This document shows positions 1 to 8,353 of a stretch of 64,000 nucleotides of DNA, piece by piece (position 1 is the stretch's first letter; each line of letters begins with the position of its first letter). Source of the DNA: Butyricimonas faecihominis (GTDB lineage: Bacteria; Bacteroidota; Bacteroidia; Bacteroidales; Marinifilaceae); assembly GCF_033096445.1 (NCBI RefSeq), contig NZ_AP028155.1, forward strand, positions 3,539,880 through 3,603,879, written 5' to 3'. The position numbers and the translations under genes were made by a program. The notes beneath the pieces were generated by a model. That model saw nothing but the letters and a program-made list of their open reading frames with translations, searched no databases and had not been told where the DNA came from.

Positions 1-1763
1 ACTGGGTGACGTCCCCCTTTTATGTCGATCACGAAGGATTCGTTGATCTCCGGTCGATGGTAATCATTGGTGATCGCTATGTTGGCGAACGAGATTAACG
101 TGTCGATATAGGAGATGACGCGGGCATCCAACTGTATCGGTTTGATATAGGAGGCTGCAGCTGCCAGCAAGGTATTGTATATATCGCTTTCCAATTCTTG
201 AATCCGGTCTTCGGCTCCGAGAATCTTTTCCTCGTATTCTTTTAGTTCGGGAGTGATGTAACGTTCTGCGTTGACAAGGGTTTGTTTACGAATCCATGTG
301 TCGGGAACCTTGTTCACGTGAGTTTTGGTCACTTCGATGTAATAGCCGAAAACATTGTTAAAGCTGATCTTCAATGTAGGAATTCCTGTATTCTCTATTT
401 CACGTTGTTGCATCTTTAGTAGAAGTTCTTTCCCGTGAGAGGAGATTTCCCGTAATTCATCCAGTTCAGTGTTAACTCCGGGGGCGATTACATTCCCTTT
501 GTTAAGCATCGAGGGGGCATCTTCCCTGATCTCGTGGTCTATTCTTTGGCTTAATGTCTCGCAATCATCCAGTTGTTGCGTCCATTTGGTAAGAACTTCG
601 TTACCGGTAGATAAACATTGTTCTTTCAACGGTTTGATGGCTTGTAACGCAATTTTTAGTTGAACCATTTCTCTCGGAGAGATACGGCCGACGGCGATCT
701 TGGAAGCAAGGCGTTCTAGGTCTCCAATGGTGCGGAGAATTTGTTCCAGTTCCAAACGTTCCGTTTCGTGATGCACGAAACATTCCACGATGTCCAAGCG
801 TTCATTTATGTCTGCCGGTTTCTTCAAGGGCATACACAGCCAGCGACGCAAAGCGCGTGCGCCCATCGGGGTGATGGTGCGGTCGATGATGTCTGCCAAG
901 GAGCGTCCTCCCTCGTGAAGGGTATCCAAGATTTCAAGGTTACGTAGTGTGAAGCGATCCAGTAGGACACAGGTCGATTCGTCGATACGGGAGATCGAGG
1001 TGATGTGTCCTACAAGCTCGTGTTTTGTCATGTCGAGGTAGTACAAAACGGCTCCCGCGGCGGAAATGCCGCAGTCCATTTTATCAATTCCGAATCCTTT
1101 TAATGACGATACTTCGAAATGCTTTTTGAGGCGATCTGCCGCGGACTCTGTTTCAAAGAACCATTCTTCAATCGGGTAAGTGTAGTATTTTGTCCCGAAG
1201 AGTTCGTTAAACCGGGCTTCCGAGCCTTTAGGGTATAGAACTTCTTTGGGTTGAAAACTATTTAATATTTTATCCATGGTGGCGGGACTTCCTTCTGTGG
1301 TTAGGAATTCTCCCGTGGAAAGGTCTAAAAGGGATAGCCCGGCTTTGGTTTTCGTGAAATACACGGCAGCCAGAAAGACGTTGTTTTTGTTGTCGATGGT
1401 GTTTTCGTTATAGGAAACACCGGGGGTGACGAGTTCGATAACCCCTCTTTTTACCAGTTTCTTGGTCTTTTTCGGGTCTTCCAGTTGTTCACAGATGGCA
1501 ACTCGTTGTCCGGCTCGCACCAGTTTGGGCAGATACGTGTCGATGGCATGATGGGGGAAGCCGGCAAGTTCCACGTCCCCGGGAGAGCCGTGGGAGCGTT
1601 TGGTAAGCGTGATCCCTAATATCTTGGAAGTTAAGATGGCATCTTCGCCGAAGGTTTCGTAAAAGTCACCCATCCTATATAATAAAATCGCATCGGGATA
1701 TTTAGCTTTTGCCGAATAATATTGTTGCATAAGCGGCGTCTGTTCTTCTGACTTTGTTGCCAT
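1..1763 (-). CDS. mutS: DNA mismatch repair protein MutS (partial, C-terminus outside window)
   Basis: Recognises mismatches and small loops in replication errors and recruits MutL. The reading frame starts at the ATG read from 1763 (MATKSEEQTPLMQQYYSAKA) and stays open to the window edge, about 587 codons. The N-terminal mismatch-binding domain is clear: YRMGDFYETFGEDA carries the Phe-x-Glu motif that wedges into the mismatch. The connector, core and clamp regions follow (VFGYYIEVTKTH, RKQTLVNAERY are typical), and the visible part ends at GGRHPV, just before the ATPase domain with its Walker A motif, which must lie left of base 1. About one third of the protein is therefore missing only because of the window. 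A CAAAAGTA at 1816-1823 reads TACTTTTG on this strand, a good Bacteroidota -7 box about 50 bases upstream of the start. Identification is secure. Confidence 0.97.
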   Translation of the reverse strand, partial: MATKSEEQTPLMQQYYSAKAKYPDAILLYRMGDFYETFGEDAILTSKILGITLTKRSHGSPGDVELAGFPHHAIDTYLPKLVRAGQRVAICEQLEDPKKTKKLVKRGVIELVTPGVSYNENTIDNKNNVFLAAVYFTKTKAGLSLLDLSTGEFLTTEGSPATMDKILNSFQPKEVLYPKGSEARFNELFGTKYYTYPIEEWFFETESAADRLKKHFEVSSLKGFGIDKMDCGISAAGAVLYYLDMTKHELVGHITSISRIDESTCVLLDRFTLRNLEILDTLHEGGRSLADIIDRTITPMGARALRRWLCMPLKKPADINERLDIVECFVHHETERLELEQILRTIGDLERLASKIAVGRISPREMVQLKIALQAIKPLKEQCLSTGNEVLTKWTQQLDDCETLSQRIDHEIREDAPSMLNKGNVIAPGVNTELDELREISSHGKELLLKMQQREIENTGIPTLKISFNNVFGYYIEVTKTHVNKVPDTWIRKQTLVNAERYITPELKEYEEKILGAEDRIQELESDIYNTLLAAAASYIKPIQLDARVISYIDTLISFANIAITNDYHRPEINESFVIDIKGGRHP

Positions 1764-1995
1764 TATGTTGTATTTATTGTCTGTTATTAAATTTTAATTA
1801 CGTGTTTTCGCCTCCCAAAAGTAAATATTTTGATCGAGATTTGCTTTAAAACTTCGCAAACATTGTGTAATTTTGCCTAGGCTAAAAAGGGGAATGACGA
1901 AATTTAGTGAGTGTAGAAGAATAACCTGTCGTGTATTTTTTTCGTATTGAATATGGAGACGGGTAGGGGGATAGCCGATTAATAAAATAGTGTAT

Positions 1996-2871
1996 ATGGA
2001 AAATATATTGGATGCATTGGCAATTTACGGGTATTCAAATTTAGAGGATCGGATCGAATTTGAGCTGGATGGGGTGATCGAGAAGGAAATTGCTCCGGCT
2101 TATTGTAATGAGAATTTTGAATTGTGTGTTTCATGTATGGATTATACTTCGCTGAAAGTGACGGATACGGAGAAATCAATCATGACTTTCGTTTCTGAAT
2201 TATTGAAGAAATTGAAGAAAAACACGTTGCCGGATGTGGCATCAGTATGTGTGTTTCCCCGGTTTACTTCTCTCGTGAAGGAAAATCTGGTTGGGACACC
2301 GATTAAAACGACGGTCGTGGGAGCTTGTTTCCCGGCTGCACAGACGTTTTTGGACGTGAAGTTGGCTGAATGCAAGGCTGCTATCGCGGCGGGAGCGGAT
2401 GAGGTGGACGTCGTGATTTCCGTGGGGGATGTCTTGGAGCGTAATTACGAGAAGGTGTATAAAGAGTTGGTTGCTATTCGTGAGGCTTGTGCCGGGGTTA
2501 TTTTGAAGGTGATCTTGGAAACGGGCGAGCTGAAGACGATCGAGAGCGTGTTCAATGCTTCATTGATCGGGGCTTACGCGGGAGCTGATTTTATTAAGAC
2601 ATCTACCGGGAAGGTTCCGGTAAATGCTACACCGGAGACGGTTTACGTGATTTGTGAGGCCTTGCGTCAGTTCCATGCACAGACCGGGAAGATGGTCGGG
2701 ATTAAGGTGGCCGGTGGTATTACCAAGATTCAGAACGCGATTCGTTACTTGACAATCGTGAAACATATTTTAGGCGAGCAATGGCTTACGCCTGCTTATT
2801 TCAGAATAGGAACTTCCCAATTACTGGAAGATGTTCTGAAAGAGATGAAAACGGTAAAAATTAATGGCTGA
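1996..2871 (+). CDS. deoC: Deoxyribose-phosphate aldolase
   Basis: Cleaves 2-deoxyribose-5-phosphate to glyceraldehyde-3-phosphate and acetaldehyde in deoxynucleoside catabolism; cytosolic TIM-barrel aldolase. Family signatures are plain: the Schiff-base lysine region FIKTSTGK, the proton-relay segment VILETGEL, and DEVDVVISVGDV. At about 292 residues it is longer than the usual 220-260, owing to an N-terminal extension before the barrel (CVSCMDYTSLK) typical of the longer DeoC group. I chose the ATG at 1996; an in-frame GTG six bases earlier (1990) is possible. It stands alone on the plus strand and converges with the RDD gene, sharing a hairpin that overlaps both stop codons. Confidence 0.95.
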   Translation: MENILDALAIYGYSNLEDRIEFELDGVIEKEIAPAYCNENFELCVSCMDYTSLKVTDTEKSIMTFVSELLKKLKKNTLPDVASVCVFPRFTSLVKENLVGTPIKTTVVGACFPAAQTFLDVKLAECKAAIAAGADEVDVVISVGDVLERNYEKVYKELVAIREACAGVILKVILETGELKTIESVFNASLIGAYAGADFIKTSTGKVPVNATPETVYVICEALRQFHAQTGKMVGIKVAGGITKIQNAIRYLTIVKHILGEQWLTPAYFRIGTSQLLEDVLKEMKTVKING

Positions 2872-2888
2872 AAGTGAAAGCTTTCAGC
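2867..2888. terminator. Bidirectional hairpin between deoC and RDD gene
   Basis: GCTGAAAG and CTTTCAGC form a perfect 8-bp stem with a 6-base loop (TGAAAG). It overlaps the stop codons of both converging genes. No long T-run follows, so efficiency is uncertain. Confidence 0.6.
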
Positions 2889-3595
2889 TAATTATTTGCC
2901 AAGTGTGAGTGATCTTTTAAGATGGTTTCCACGAATTCCAACGGAATCATGGATGTCTCAATTCCTGTTACTTCTTTAATCTTTTTCGTGAGAGGGGCCA
3001 GTAGGGCGTAATTGTTGTTTTTGTGTACTTCCCGTAGCACATCCTTGATGATCTTGATGTCTTTGTCGGACAAAAGAGCGGCTTGCTGAAAGACGACTTG
3101 ATATTCTTCCGGGGCCTCGAATTCACTGATTTGTTTTAACGTGACTGCTTTTTCGAGTTTTATTACCGTGGTTCCTGCCGCCATGTCGCCGAGTCTTTGC
3201 ATTCGTTTGGAGGCGATGATCGAGATGACGGCGACGGCACCGCTTGAGATGGAAATATCTATCAAACGGAAGACCCAGCGGAGCATACAATCCCAGAAGG
3301 TGAGTTTTTTGCCGTTTAGTTTCACGACTTGGATACGCATGGTGTATTTGCCAAGGCTACGGCCATTAAAGACGGCCTCGCAGAATAGATGATAGGAAGC
3401 GATGATCACCGCAAGAATGACGAAAAACCAAGTCGGGGAGGCTACCATGCTGAAAAGGCCGATAAACATGAGACCCAACATGAGTAGTCCGAACTGAAAG
3501 GCGCCATCAATCAAGGTTGCCAAGATGCGGTCTAGAACGCCCGCGGGAATATAATCAATGTCAACGTTGTGAGCTGTACTGATAGAAATGTTCAT
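2888..3595 (-). CDS. RDD family membrane protein
   Basis: Integral membrane protein of the RDD family, whose molecular role is mostly unknown (some members are linked to ion transport). The RDD signature is near the N-terminus: YIPAGVLDRILATLIDGAF, with Arg and two Asp spaced as in the family, followed by three to four hydrophobic helices and the second family motif FNGRSLGKYTMRIQVV. The last 70 residues are soluble. The start at 3595 (MNISISTAHNV) is preferred over an upstream ATG at 3622 because the RDD fold begins soon after it. It is divergent from the SpoIIM-like gene; in many Bacteroidota RDD and SpoIIM genes flank the MoxR/DUF58 operon, so it probably belongs to the same envelope function. 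Confidence 0.85.
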   Translation of the reverse strand: MNISISTAHNVDIDYIPAGVLDRILATLIDGAFQFGLLMLGLMFIGLFSMVASPTWFFVILAVIIASYHLFCEAVFNGRSLGKYTMRIQVVKLNGKKLTFWDCMLRWVFRLIDISISSGAVAVISIIASKRMQRLGDMAAGTTVIKLEKAVTLKQISEFEAPEEYQVVFQQAALLSDKDIKIIKDVLREVHKNNNYALLAPLTKKIKEVTGIETSMIPLEFVETILKDHSHLANN

Positions 3596-3680
3596 GATAA
3601 GTATAAATATTTCCACAAACATACATTTTTTTTGAATAAATGCATTATTTTTATCACAAGAAAAAAGTGTGGTATTTAGA

Positions 3681-4637
3681 ATGAAAGAGGCTAGATTTGT
3701 AAGTCAGAACAAGGAAAAATGGGGAAAAATGGAAAATGTAAGCCATTTGGATACAGATACTATTGCCTCTAATTACGTGATTCTTTCCGATGATCTCTCC
3801 TATGCCAAAACGTTTTACCCGGGCAGTGATGTGGTGAAGTATTTGAATCAGTTGATTTCTGTCTACCAGATCAATATTTACGGGCAGGAGAGATCGGAGA
3901 AAAAGGGGATTCTTTCCTTTTGGGTGCGGGAGTTTCCGCTGTTGCTCTATCGAGAGAGGCGGACGTTGTTGTTTGCTTTTCTTTTTCTTCTGTTTGCGGC
4001 ATTGATTGGGATTTTCTCCACGGCAAAAGACGATACTTTCGTACGTTTGATTCTGGGGGATGCTTACGTGGACAAGACCTTGGAAAACATTGAAAACGGG
4101 ACACCTATGGGGATTTATTCGTCCTCGAACGAGGTGGATATGTTTTTTATGATTACCGCGAACAATATTAAAGTGGCTTTCGTGGCGTTTGTTTTCGGTA
4201 TCTTTTTTTCCGCGGGAACGTTATGGATTCTTTTCTCGAACGGGGTTATGCTGGGGGCTTTCCAATACTTCTTTTTCCAGCACGGGCTTTTGTTGCATTC
4301 GGTGATGTCCGTGTGGGCGCATGGGACTTTCGAGATAACGTCTATTATTATAGCTGGGGGAGCGGGGCTGGTGATGGGAAATAGTTTCTTGTTTCCGGGG
4401 ACGTACAAGCGCTCGTACTCGTTTCGGAATGGGGCCTTGCGGGGCATAAAGATTGTTACCGGGCTGATTCCGTTTTTTATTATCGCGGGGTGGATTGAAA
4501 GTTTCATCACGCGTTATGCCGATACTTACCCGGTGGTAGGGGCCGTGGCAATCATCCTTTCGCTGGGAGGCGTTATCGGGTATTTTGTTGTTTATCCTTA
4601 TTATTTACATAAAACAGAGACTAATGGAAAAGATTAA
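3681..4637 (+). CDS. SpoIIM-like (stage II sporulation protein M family) membrane protein
   Basis: Multi-pass membrane protein related to the SpoIIM/DUF95 family. The organism does not appear to be a spore former, so the name reflects family only. The first 105 residues are soluble; then come about five hydrophobic segments, including LLFAFLFLLFAALIGIFS and the conserved NNIKVAFVAFVFGIFFSAGT with the following GVMLGAF and HGTFEITSIIIAGGAGL, the diagnostic family blocks. Start chosen at the ATG 3681 (MKEARFVSQNKEKWG); a GTG at 3669 is the alternative. First gene of a six-gene plus-strand operon with overlapping ends: the next gene begins 14 bases before this stop. Confidence 0.88.
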   Translation: MKEARFVSQNKEKWGKMENVSHLDTDTIASNYVILSDDLSYAKTFYPGSDVVKYLNQLISVYQINIYGQERSEKKGILSFWVREFPLLLYRERRTLLFAFLFLLFAALIGIFSTAKDDTFVRLILGDAYVDKTLENIENGTPMGIYSSSNEVDMFFMITANNIKVAFVAFVFGIFFSAGTLWILFSNGVMLGAFQYFFFQHGLLLHSVMSVWAHGTFEITSIIIAGGAGLVMGNSFLFPGTYKRSYSFRNGALRGIKIVTGLIPFFIIAGWIESFITRYADTYPVVGAVAIILSLGGVIGYFVVYPYYLHKTETNGKD

Positions 4638-5502
4638 TTTGAGCGTGCAGCGTTCTTTTTCGGATTTGATTACCGTGACGATTAATTTCATGAAACAGGA
4701 GTTTGTTCCTTTTATCCGGGCTTTTGCCGTGATCGGGTTTCCCATGATTTTGCTAATGCTTTTTTTCATGAAGGATCTGTTGATGGGGGTTTTTGATATG
4801 TCTCTACACCCGGAGGCTTATTATGACGTGAATAATTTTGGAGATACGATGTTACGAACCCTGTTCACGTCACTGTTCGGGGTGCTGATGATGCTGTGGG
4901 TGCAGTTGTTTGCTATTTCTTATTTGCGGGTTTACTGGGATCATTATCAGGCGGGGATTGAGGAACGGATCACGATTATCGAGGTTTTTAGAGTTATGTT
5001 GAAGAAATTCGGGGTGTATCTTGTGTGGTCTGTTTTCTGTGGTTTGGTTGTTTTTATCGGTTTCTTGTTCTTGTTTGTTCCCGGAATATATATCGGAATT
5101 TCGTTTACTTTCGGATCATATTTGCTGATATTAAGGGATAACGGACTCGGAAAAATTATCTCGGAATCAATGGCTATGGTGAAGGGAAATTGGTGGAAGA
5201 CTTTCGGGTTTATTCTCGTGATGTACCTATTGGTAGGTGTTGTAGCTTATCTGTTTGGTATTCCTTATATGTTCGTGATGATGTCGTCGGCTTTCACGGG
5301 GGCGATTCCCAATATTTACGAGATTACTTTCTCGCTGCTACTCTCTTACTTGGGACAATACACGTTATACACGGTTTTGTTTGTCGGGGTCGGGATGCTT
5401 TTCTTTTCCCGTTCGGAAGAGATGGAACACACGACTTTATTAAGCCAGATTGACCAGTTGGGGGTTCAACCCGAGAAAAAGGCGGATGAAGAGGCTAATT
5501 AA
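4624..5502 (+). CDS. Multi-pass membrane protein of the MoxR/DUF58 operon
   Basis: I do not recognise a named family with certainty; it resembles the membrane-domain proteins (DUF4013/glycerophosphodiesterase membrane-domain-like) that sit in this operon in Bacteroidota. About six hydrophobic helices are visible, e.g. FPMILLMLFFMKDLLMGVF, FIGFLFLFVPGIYIGISFTF and FGFILVMYLLVGVVAYLFG, with a conserved-looking segment SESMAMVKGNWWKTFG between helices. The last 25 residues are charged and cytosolic. Start set at the ATG 4624 (MEKINLSVQRSFSD), overlapping the previous stop; the upstream in-frame ATG at 4585 lies deep in the preceding gene. Overlaps the next gene by 17 bases, which implies translational coupling. 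Confidence 0.75.
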   Translation: MEKINLSVQRSFSDLITVTINFMKQEFVPFIRAFAVIGFPMILLMLFFMKDLLMGVFDMSLHPEAYYDVNNFGDTMLRTLFTSLFGVLMMLWVQLFAISYLRVYWDHYQAGIEERITIIEVFRVMLKKFGVYLVWSVFCGLVVFIGFLFLFVPGIYIGISFTFGSYLLILRDNGLGKIISESMAMVKGNWWKTFGFILVMYLLVGVVAYLFGIPYMFVMMSSAFTGAIPNIYEITFSLLLSYLGQYTLYTVLFVGVGMLFFSRSEEMEHTTLLSQIDQLGVQPEKKADEEAN

Positions 5503-6211
5503 ATATATTATTCTATTCGTGTTTGTTTGTGTCGGGAACGTGACATGGGCGGAAGAAGGGGAGCGGGAGTCTTCGCTCTTTCCGGATTCTTCTTATGTTT
5601 TGCGGGGTCCGAAAGCTGATTTCTTGGAGAAATACAGGAAAGATGCGGCTTTTGATTATACGACGAATATTGAAGATTCGCCTAGTATTTGGGACTGGAT
5701 AAAACGTTGGATTCTGGAGCGTTTGTTTCGGATCAAGGTTTCGGAGGGGTCAATGCAGACGATGGATATTATTTTAAAAATTGTATTAGGTCTTTTTGCC
5801 TTGGGTATCGTTTACCTGCTCGTGAGGAATAGGGATAAATTTCTTTTCCGCAGGCGGGAGACCGATTTTTTCCCGGAGGATTCCGTGGAGTACACCGGGG
5901 AACAGGAAGCGGATTCTTTCGTGCGGTTACTGGCGAAAGCGGAGCAGGAGAATGATTACGTGCTGGCAATACGGGTGAGTTATTCTGCCTTGTTGCAAAT
6001 GTTGGATAAAAAAGAGGTGATTCGTTGGGATGTTTCTAAAACGAATCAGCATTATATTTACGAGATAAAGAATGAAATGTGGAGTCGTCATTTTGAGGAG
6101 ATAAGCCGTATATTTGATTGTGTTTGTTATGGCGAGTTTCCCGTGGATGAAACCGCTTATCGGAATATCAAACGATATTTCACGGAGTTCAGGAAGGAGG
6201 TGGAAGGATGA
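5486..6211 (+). CDS. DUF4129 domain-containing membrane protein
   Basis: N-terminal signal peptide or anchor (MKRLIKYIILFVFVCVGNVTWA), a periplasmic stretch, one central transmembrane helix (IILKIVLGLFALGIVYLLV, about residues 92-110), then a cytosolic DUF4129 domain. The DUF4129 signature is the AxxxxDYxxAIRxxYxxxLxxL block: KAEQENDYVLAIRVSYSALLQML followed by the WDVSKTNQHY segment. DUF4129 proteins accompany transglutaminase, MoxR and DUF58 genes in many bacteria, probably as part of an envelope-associated assembly. Start at 5486 inside the preceding gene; the stop TGA shares ATGA with the next start, indicating coupling. Confidence 0.85.
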   Translation: MKRLIKYIILFVFVCVGNVTWAEEGERESSLFPDSSYVLRGPKADFLEKYRKDAAFDYTTNIEDSPSIWDWIKRWILERLFRIKVSEGSMQTMDIILKIVLGLFALGIVYLLVRNRDKFLFRRRETDFFPEDSVEYTGEQEADSFVRLLAKAEQENDYVLAIRVSYSALLQMLDKKEVIRWDVSKTNQHYIYEIKNEMWSRHFEEISRIFDCVCYGEFPVDETAYRNIKRYFTEFRKEVEG

Positions 6212-7368
6212 AACGGCGCCAAAATGTATTGATTGTTCTTTTCGTGATCGCCATTATGGCTGTTTACACGGGGTATGAGGCCAATAAACCGCAACCGATA
6301 GATTGGAGTCCTAATTTTTCTATCAGCAAGAAGAGTCCTTACGGGACGTATATTATTAAAGATGCTTTGCCTTATCTATTTCCGGAAGGGGAGGTGTCTT
6401 TTGCCCGGATGTCTGTACGGGAACAATTGCGTGTGGGTAGAACGCCTTTCTTGAAGACCTACTTTTTCGTGAGTCCCTTTTTTAAGATTGTTCCGGGAGA
6501 TCTGGAGGCCGTGTTGGAAGAGGTGGAAGGCGGAGGTGCGCTTTTCGTGTCGGCAGAATTTATTCCCGATACATTGTATTCTTACGTGGGTGTTTCAGGA
6601 ATGAAAAGGATTCAGAACGGGAAGGATTATTTGCGAGGCTTTGAAGATAAAGGTTATCCTTTCAGGGCAACTCACCGTTATTTTGAATTAAAGGAATCTT
6701 TTGACGGGGAGGTTTTAGGATATGTTGACACGATCAAGAATCCCAATTTTATCCGGATGAATTACGGGGAGGGGGTTATCTATCTGCATTCGAACCCGAT
6801 GGCATTCACGAATTTCTTCTTGTTGGATTCGGTGAATGGGGATTATTACCAGAAGGCTCTCTCGTTTCTTCCCCCGGATGCGAACGTGGTGTGGGATGAA
6901 TACCTAAAATCCGGGGCAGAGGGGCAACAAACTCTTTTTCGGGTGATATTCAGGTATCCCGCATTGAAGTGGGCGTATATTTTGTTGATATTGGGGGCGA
7001 TACTATACGTTTTGTTCCGGACGAAACGGGAACAGCGTCCGATTCCGGAAATTCGTCCTTTGGAAAACCGGACATTGGAATTCGTGTCGGTTGTGAGTTC
7101 TCTGTACTACAAGCAGCGGGATCATGTTGCTATCGCGAATAAACGGATCAATAGTTTTCTGGAAGAGGTACGTTATAATTATAAATTGCGTACGGAGGAA
7201 CTGGATAGTTCTTTTATAGATTTGTTGTCGGAACGATCGGGAGTTGCACGGGGTAGCGTGGAAGGCTTGATTTTTTTAATTATCCGGATTCGGAAGACCG
7301 AGCATGTGGATGAAGACCAGTTACGTGAGCTGGTGAGATATATAGAACTGTTTAAAACTAAAAGCTAA
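6208..7368 (+). CDS. DUF4350 domain-containing protein
   Basis: Membrane-anchored protein with an N-terminal helix (VLIVLFVIAIMAVYTGY), an extracytoplasmic DUF4350 domain (SPYGTYIIKDALPYLFPEG and the later EEVEGGGALFVSAEF, a ThuA/glutamine-amidotransferase-like fold in related families), a second helix near residues 255-272 (WAYILLILGAILYVLFR) and a helical cytosolic tail with EIRPLENRTLEFVSVVSSLYYKQRDH, which is typical of this family. Starts at the ATG of an ATGA overlap. Fourth gene of the operon, seven bases before the MoxR gene. Function unknown; the context suggests it works with the ATPase and the DUF58 protein. Confidence 0.85.
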   Translation: MKRRQNVLIVLFVIAIMAVYTGYEANKPQPIDWSPNFSISKKSPYGTYIIKDALPYLFPEGEVSFARMSVREQLRVGRTPFLKTYFFVSPFFKIVPGDLEAVLEEVEGGGALFVSAEFIPDTLYSYVGVSGMKRIQNGKDYLRGFEDKGYPFRATHRYFELKESFDGEVLGYVDTIKNPNFIRMNYGEGVIYLHSNPMAFTNFFLLDSVNGDYYQKALSFLPPDANVVWDEYLKSGAEGQQTLFRVIFRYPALKWAYILLILGAILYVLFRTKREQRPIPEIRPLENRTLEFVSVVSSLYYKQRDHVAIANKRINSFLEEVRYNYKLRTEELDSSFIDLLSERSGVARGSVEGLIFLIIRIRKTEHVDEDQLRELVRYIELFKTKS

Positions 7369-7375
7369 ATAGATT

Positions 7376-8353
7376 ATGGAAGATCAGATAAATTTTGAGT
7401 CCAGAATAGACTTCACGGATTTAAACGAGAAGATCACCCGGATACGGGAACGGATGGGTATGGTGATTATCGGTCAAAGGGAAGTGGCCGATTTGTTGCT
7501 GACGGCGATGCTGGCTGACGGGCATATCTTGATTGAGGGTGTTCCGGGAATTGCCAAGACGTTGATGGCAAAGGTTATGGCCCGGATGCTGGATGTTACT
7601 TTTAACCGGATTCAGTTTACGCCGGACTTGATGCCGAGCGATATTTTGGGGACCTCTGTTTTTCTTCCGGCAGCTGGACGTTTTGAATATCGGAAAGGAC
7701 CTATTTTCTCGAATATCGTGTTGGTGGACGAGATCAACCGGGCTCCGGCAAAGACACAGGCGGCTTTGTTTGAAGTGATGGAGGAAAGGCAAATCACGAA
7801 TGACGGGGTGGAATACCGGATGGATTATCCTTTCGTGGTGGTGGGGACGCAGAACCCGATAGAACATGAAGGTACTTATCGTTTGCCCGAGGCTCAGCTG
7901 GACCGTTTCCTATTTAAGATTAACGTGACTTATCCTTCCGTGGCGGAAGAGATCGAGGTGCTTGAGTTGCATGATCACGGGGCTATCGCCCACTGGCAGG
8001 AACTGGAACCCGTGTTGAGCGTGGAGGCATTGAAGAAGTTGAGGGCGCAGGTTGCTCAAGTACGTGTGGACCCGAAAATAAAATCTTTTATCGTGAATAT
8101 CGTGGATGCTACTCGTAAAAGCGGTTGGCTTTACTTGGGTGCGTCTCCCCGTGCGTCGATCGCTTTAATGAACGGGGCTAAGGCTTTCGCGGCTATTCAA
8201 GGACGGGATTTTGTCGTTCCGGACGATGTTTTGTATTTGGTAAATCCGGTATTGCGACACCGGGTGCAGCTTTCTTCCGAGAAGGAGTTGGAAGGCGTGA
8301 CTGTTGATCAGGTAGTGCAACAGATAGTGTCTAAAATAGAAGTTCCAAGATAG
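7376..8353 (+). CDS. MoxR family AAA+ ATPase
   Basis: Cytosolic AAA+ chaperone-like ATPase of the MoxR group, thought to remodel or activate partner proteins, often those with VWA or DUF58 domains. Visible motifs: Walker A GVPGIAKT (about residues 55-62), Walker B LVDEINRAPAKTQAAL, sensor I VVVGTQNPIEHEGTYRLPEAQLDRF, and the C-terminal lid with YLGASPRASIALMNGAKAFA. Length (325) is normal for the family. Its TAG stop shares one base with the GTG start of the DUF58 gene, so the two products are likely translated together in fixed ratio. Confidence 0.95.
   Translation: MEDQINFESRIDFTDLNEKITRIRERMGMVIIGQREVADLLLTAMLADGHILIEGVPGIAKTLMAKVMARMLDVTFNRIQFTPDLMPSDILGTSVFLPAAGRFEYRKGPIFSNIVLVDEINRAPAKTQAALFEVMEERQITNDGVEYRMDYPFVVVGTQNPIEHEGTYRLPEAQLDRFLFKINVTYPSVAEEIEVLELHDHGAIAHWQELEPVLSVEALKKLRAQVAQVRVDPKIKSFIVNIVDATRKSGWLYLGASPRASIALMNGAKAFAAIQGRDFVVPDDVLYLVNPVLRHRVQLSSEKELEGVTVDQVVQQIVSKIEVPR

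Noticed and set aside
3669-3680. GTG start for the SpoIIM-like gene
   Set aside because: An ATG 12 bases later gives a natural start; the extra residues add nothing recognisable.
7421-7867. 148-codon minus-strand frame opposite moxR
   Set aside because: Complement of the Walker A/B region; low-complexity His-rich translation.
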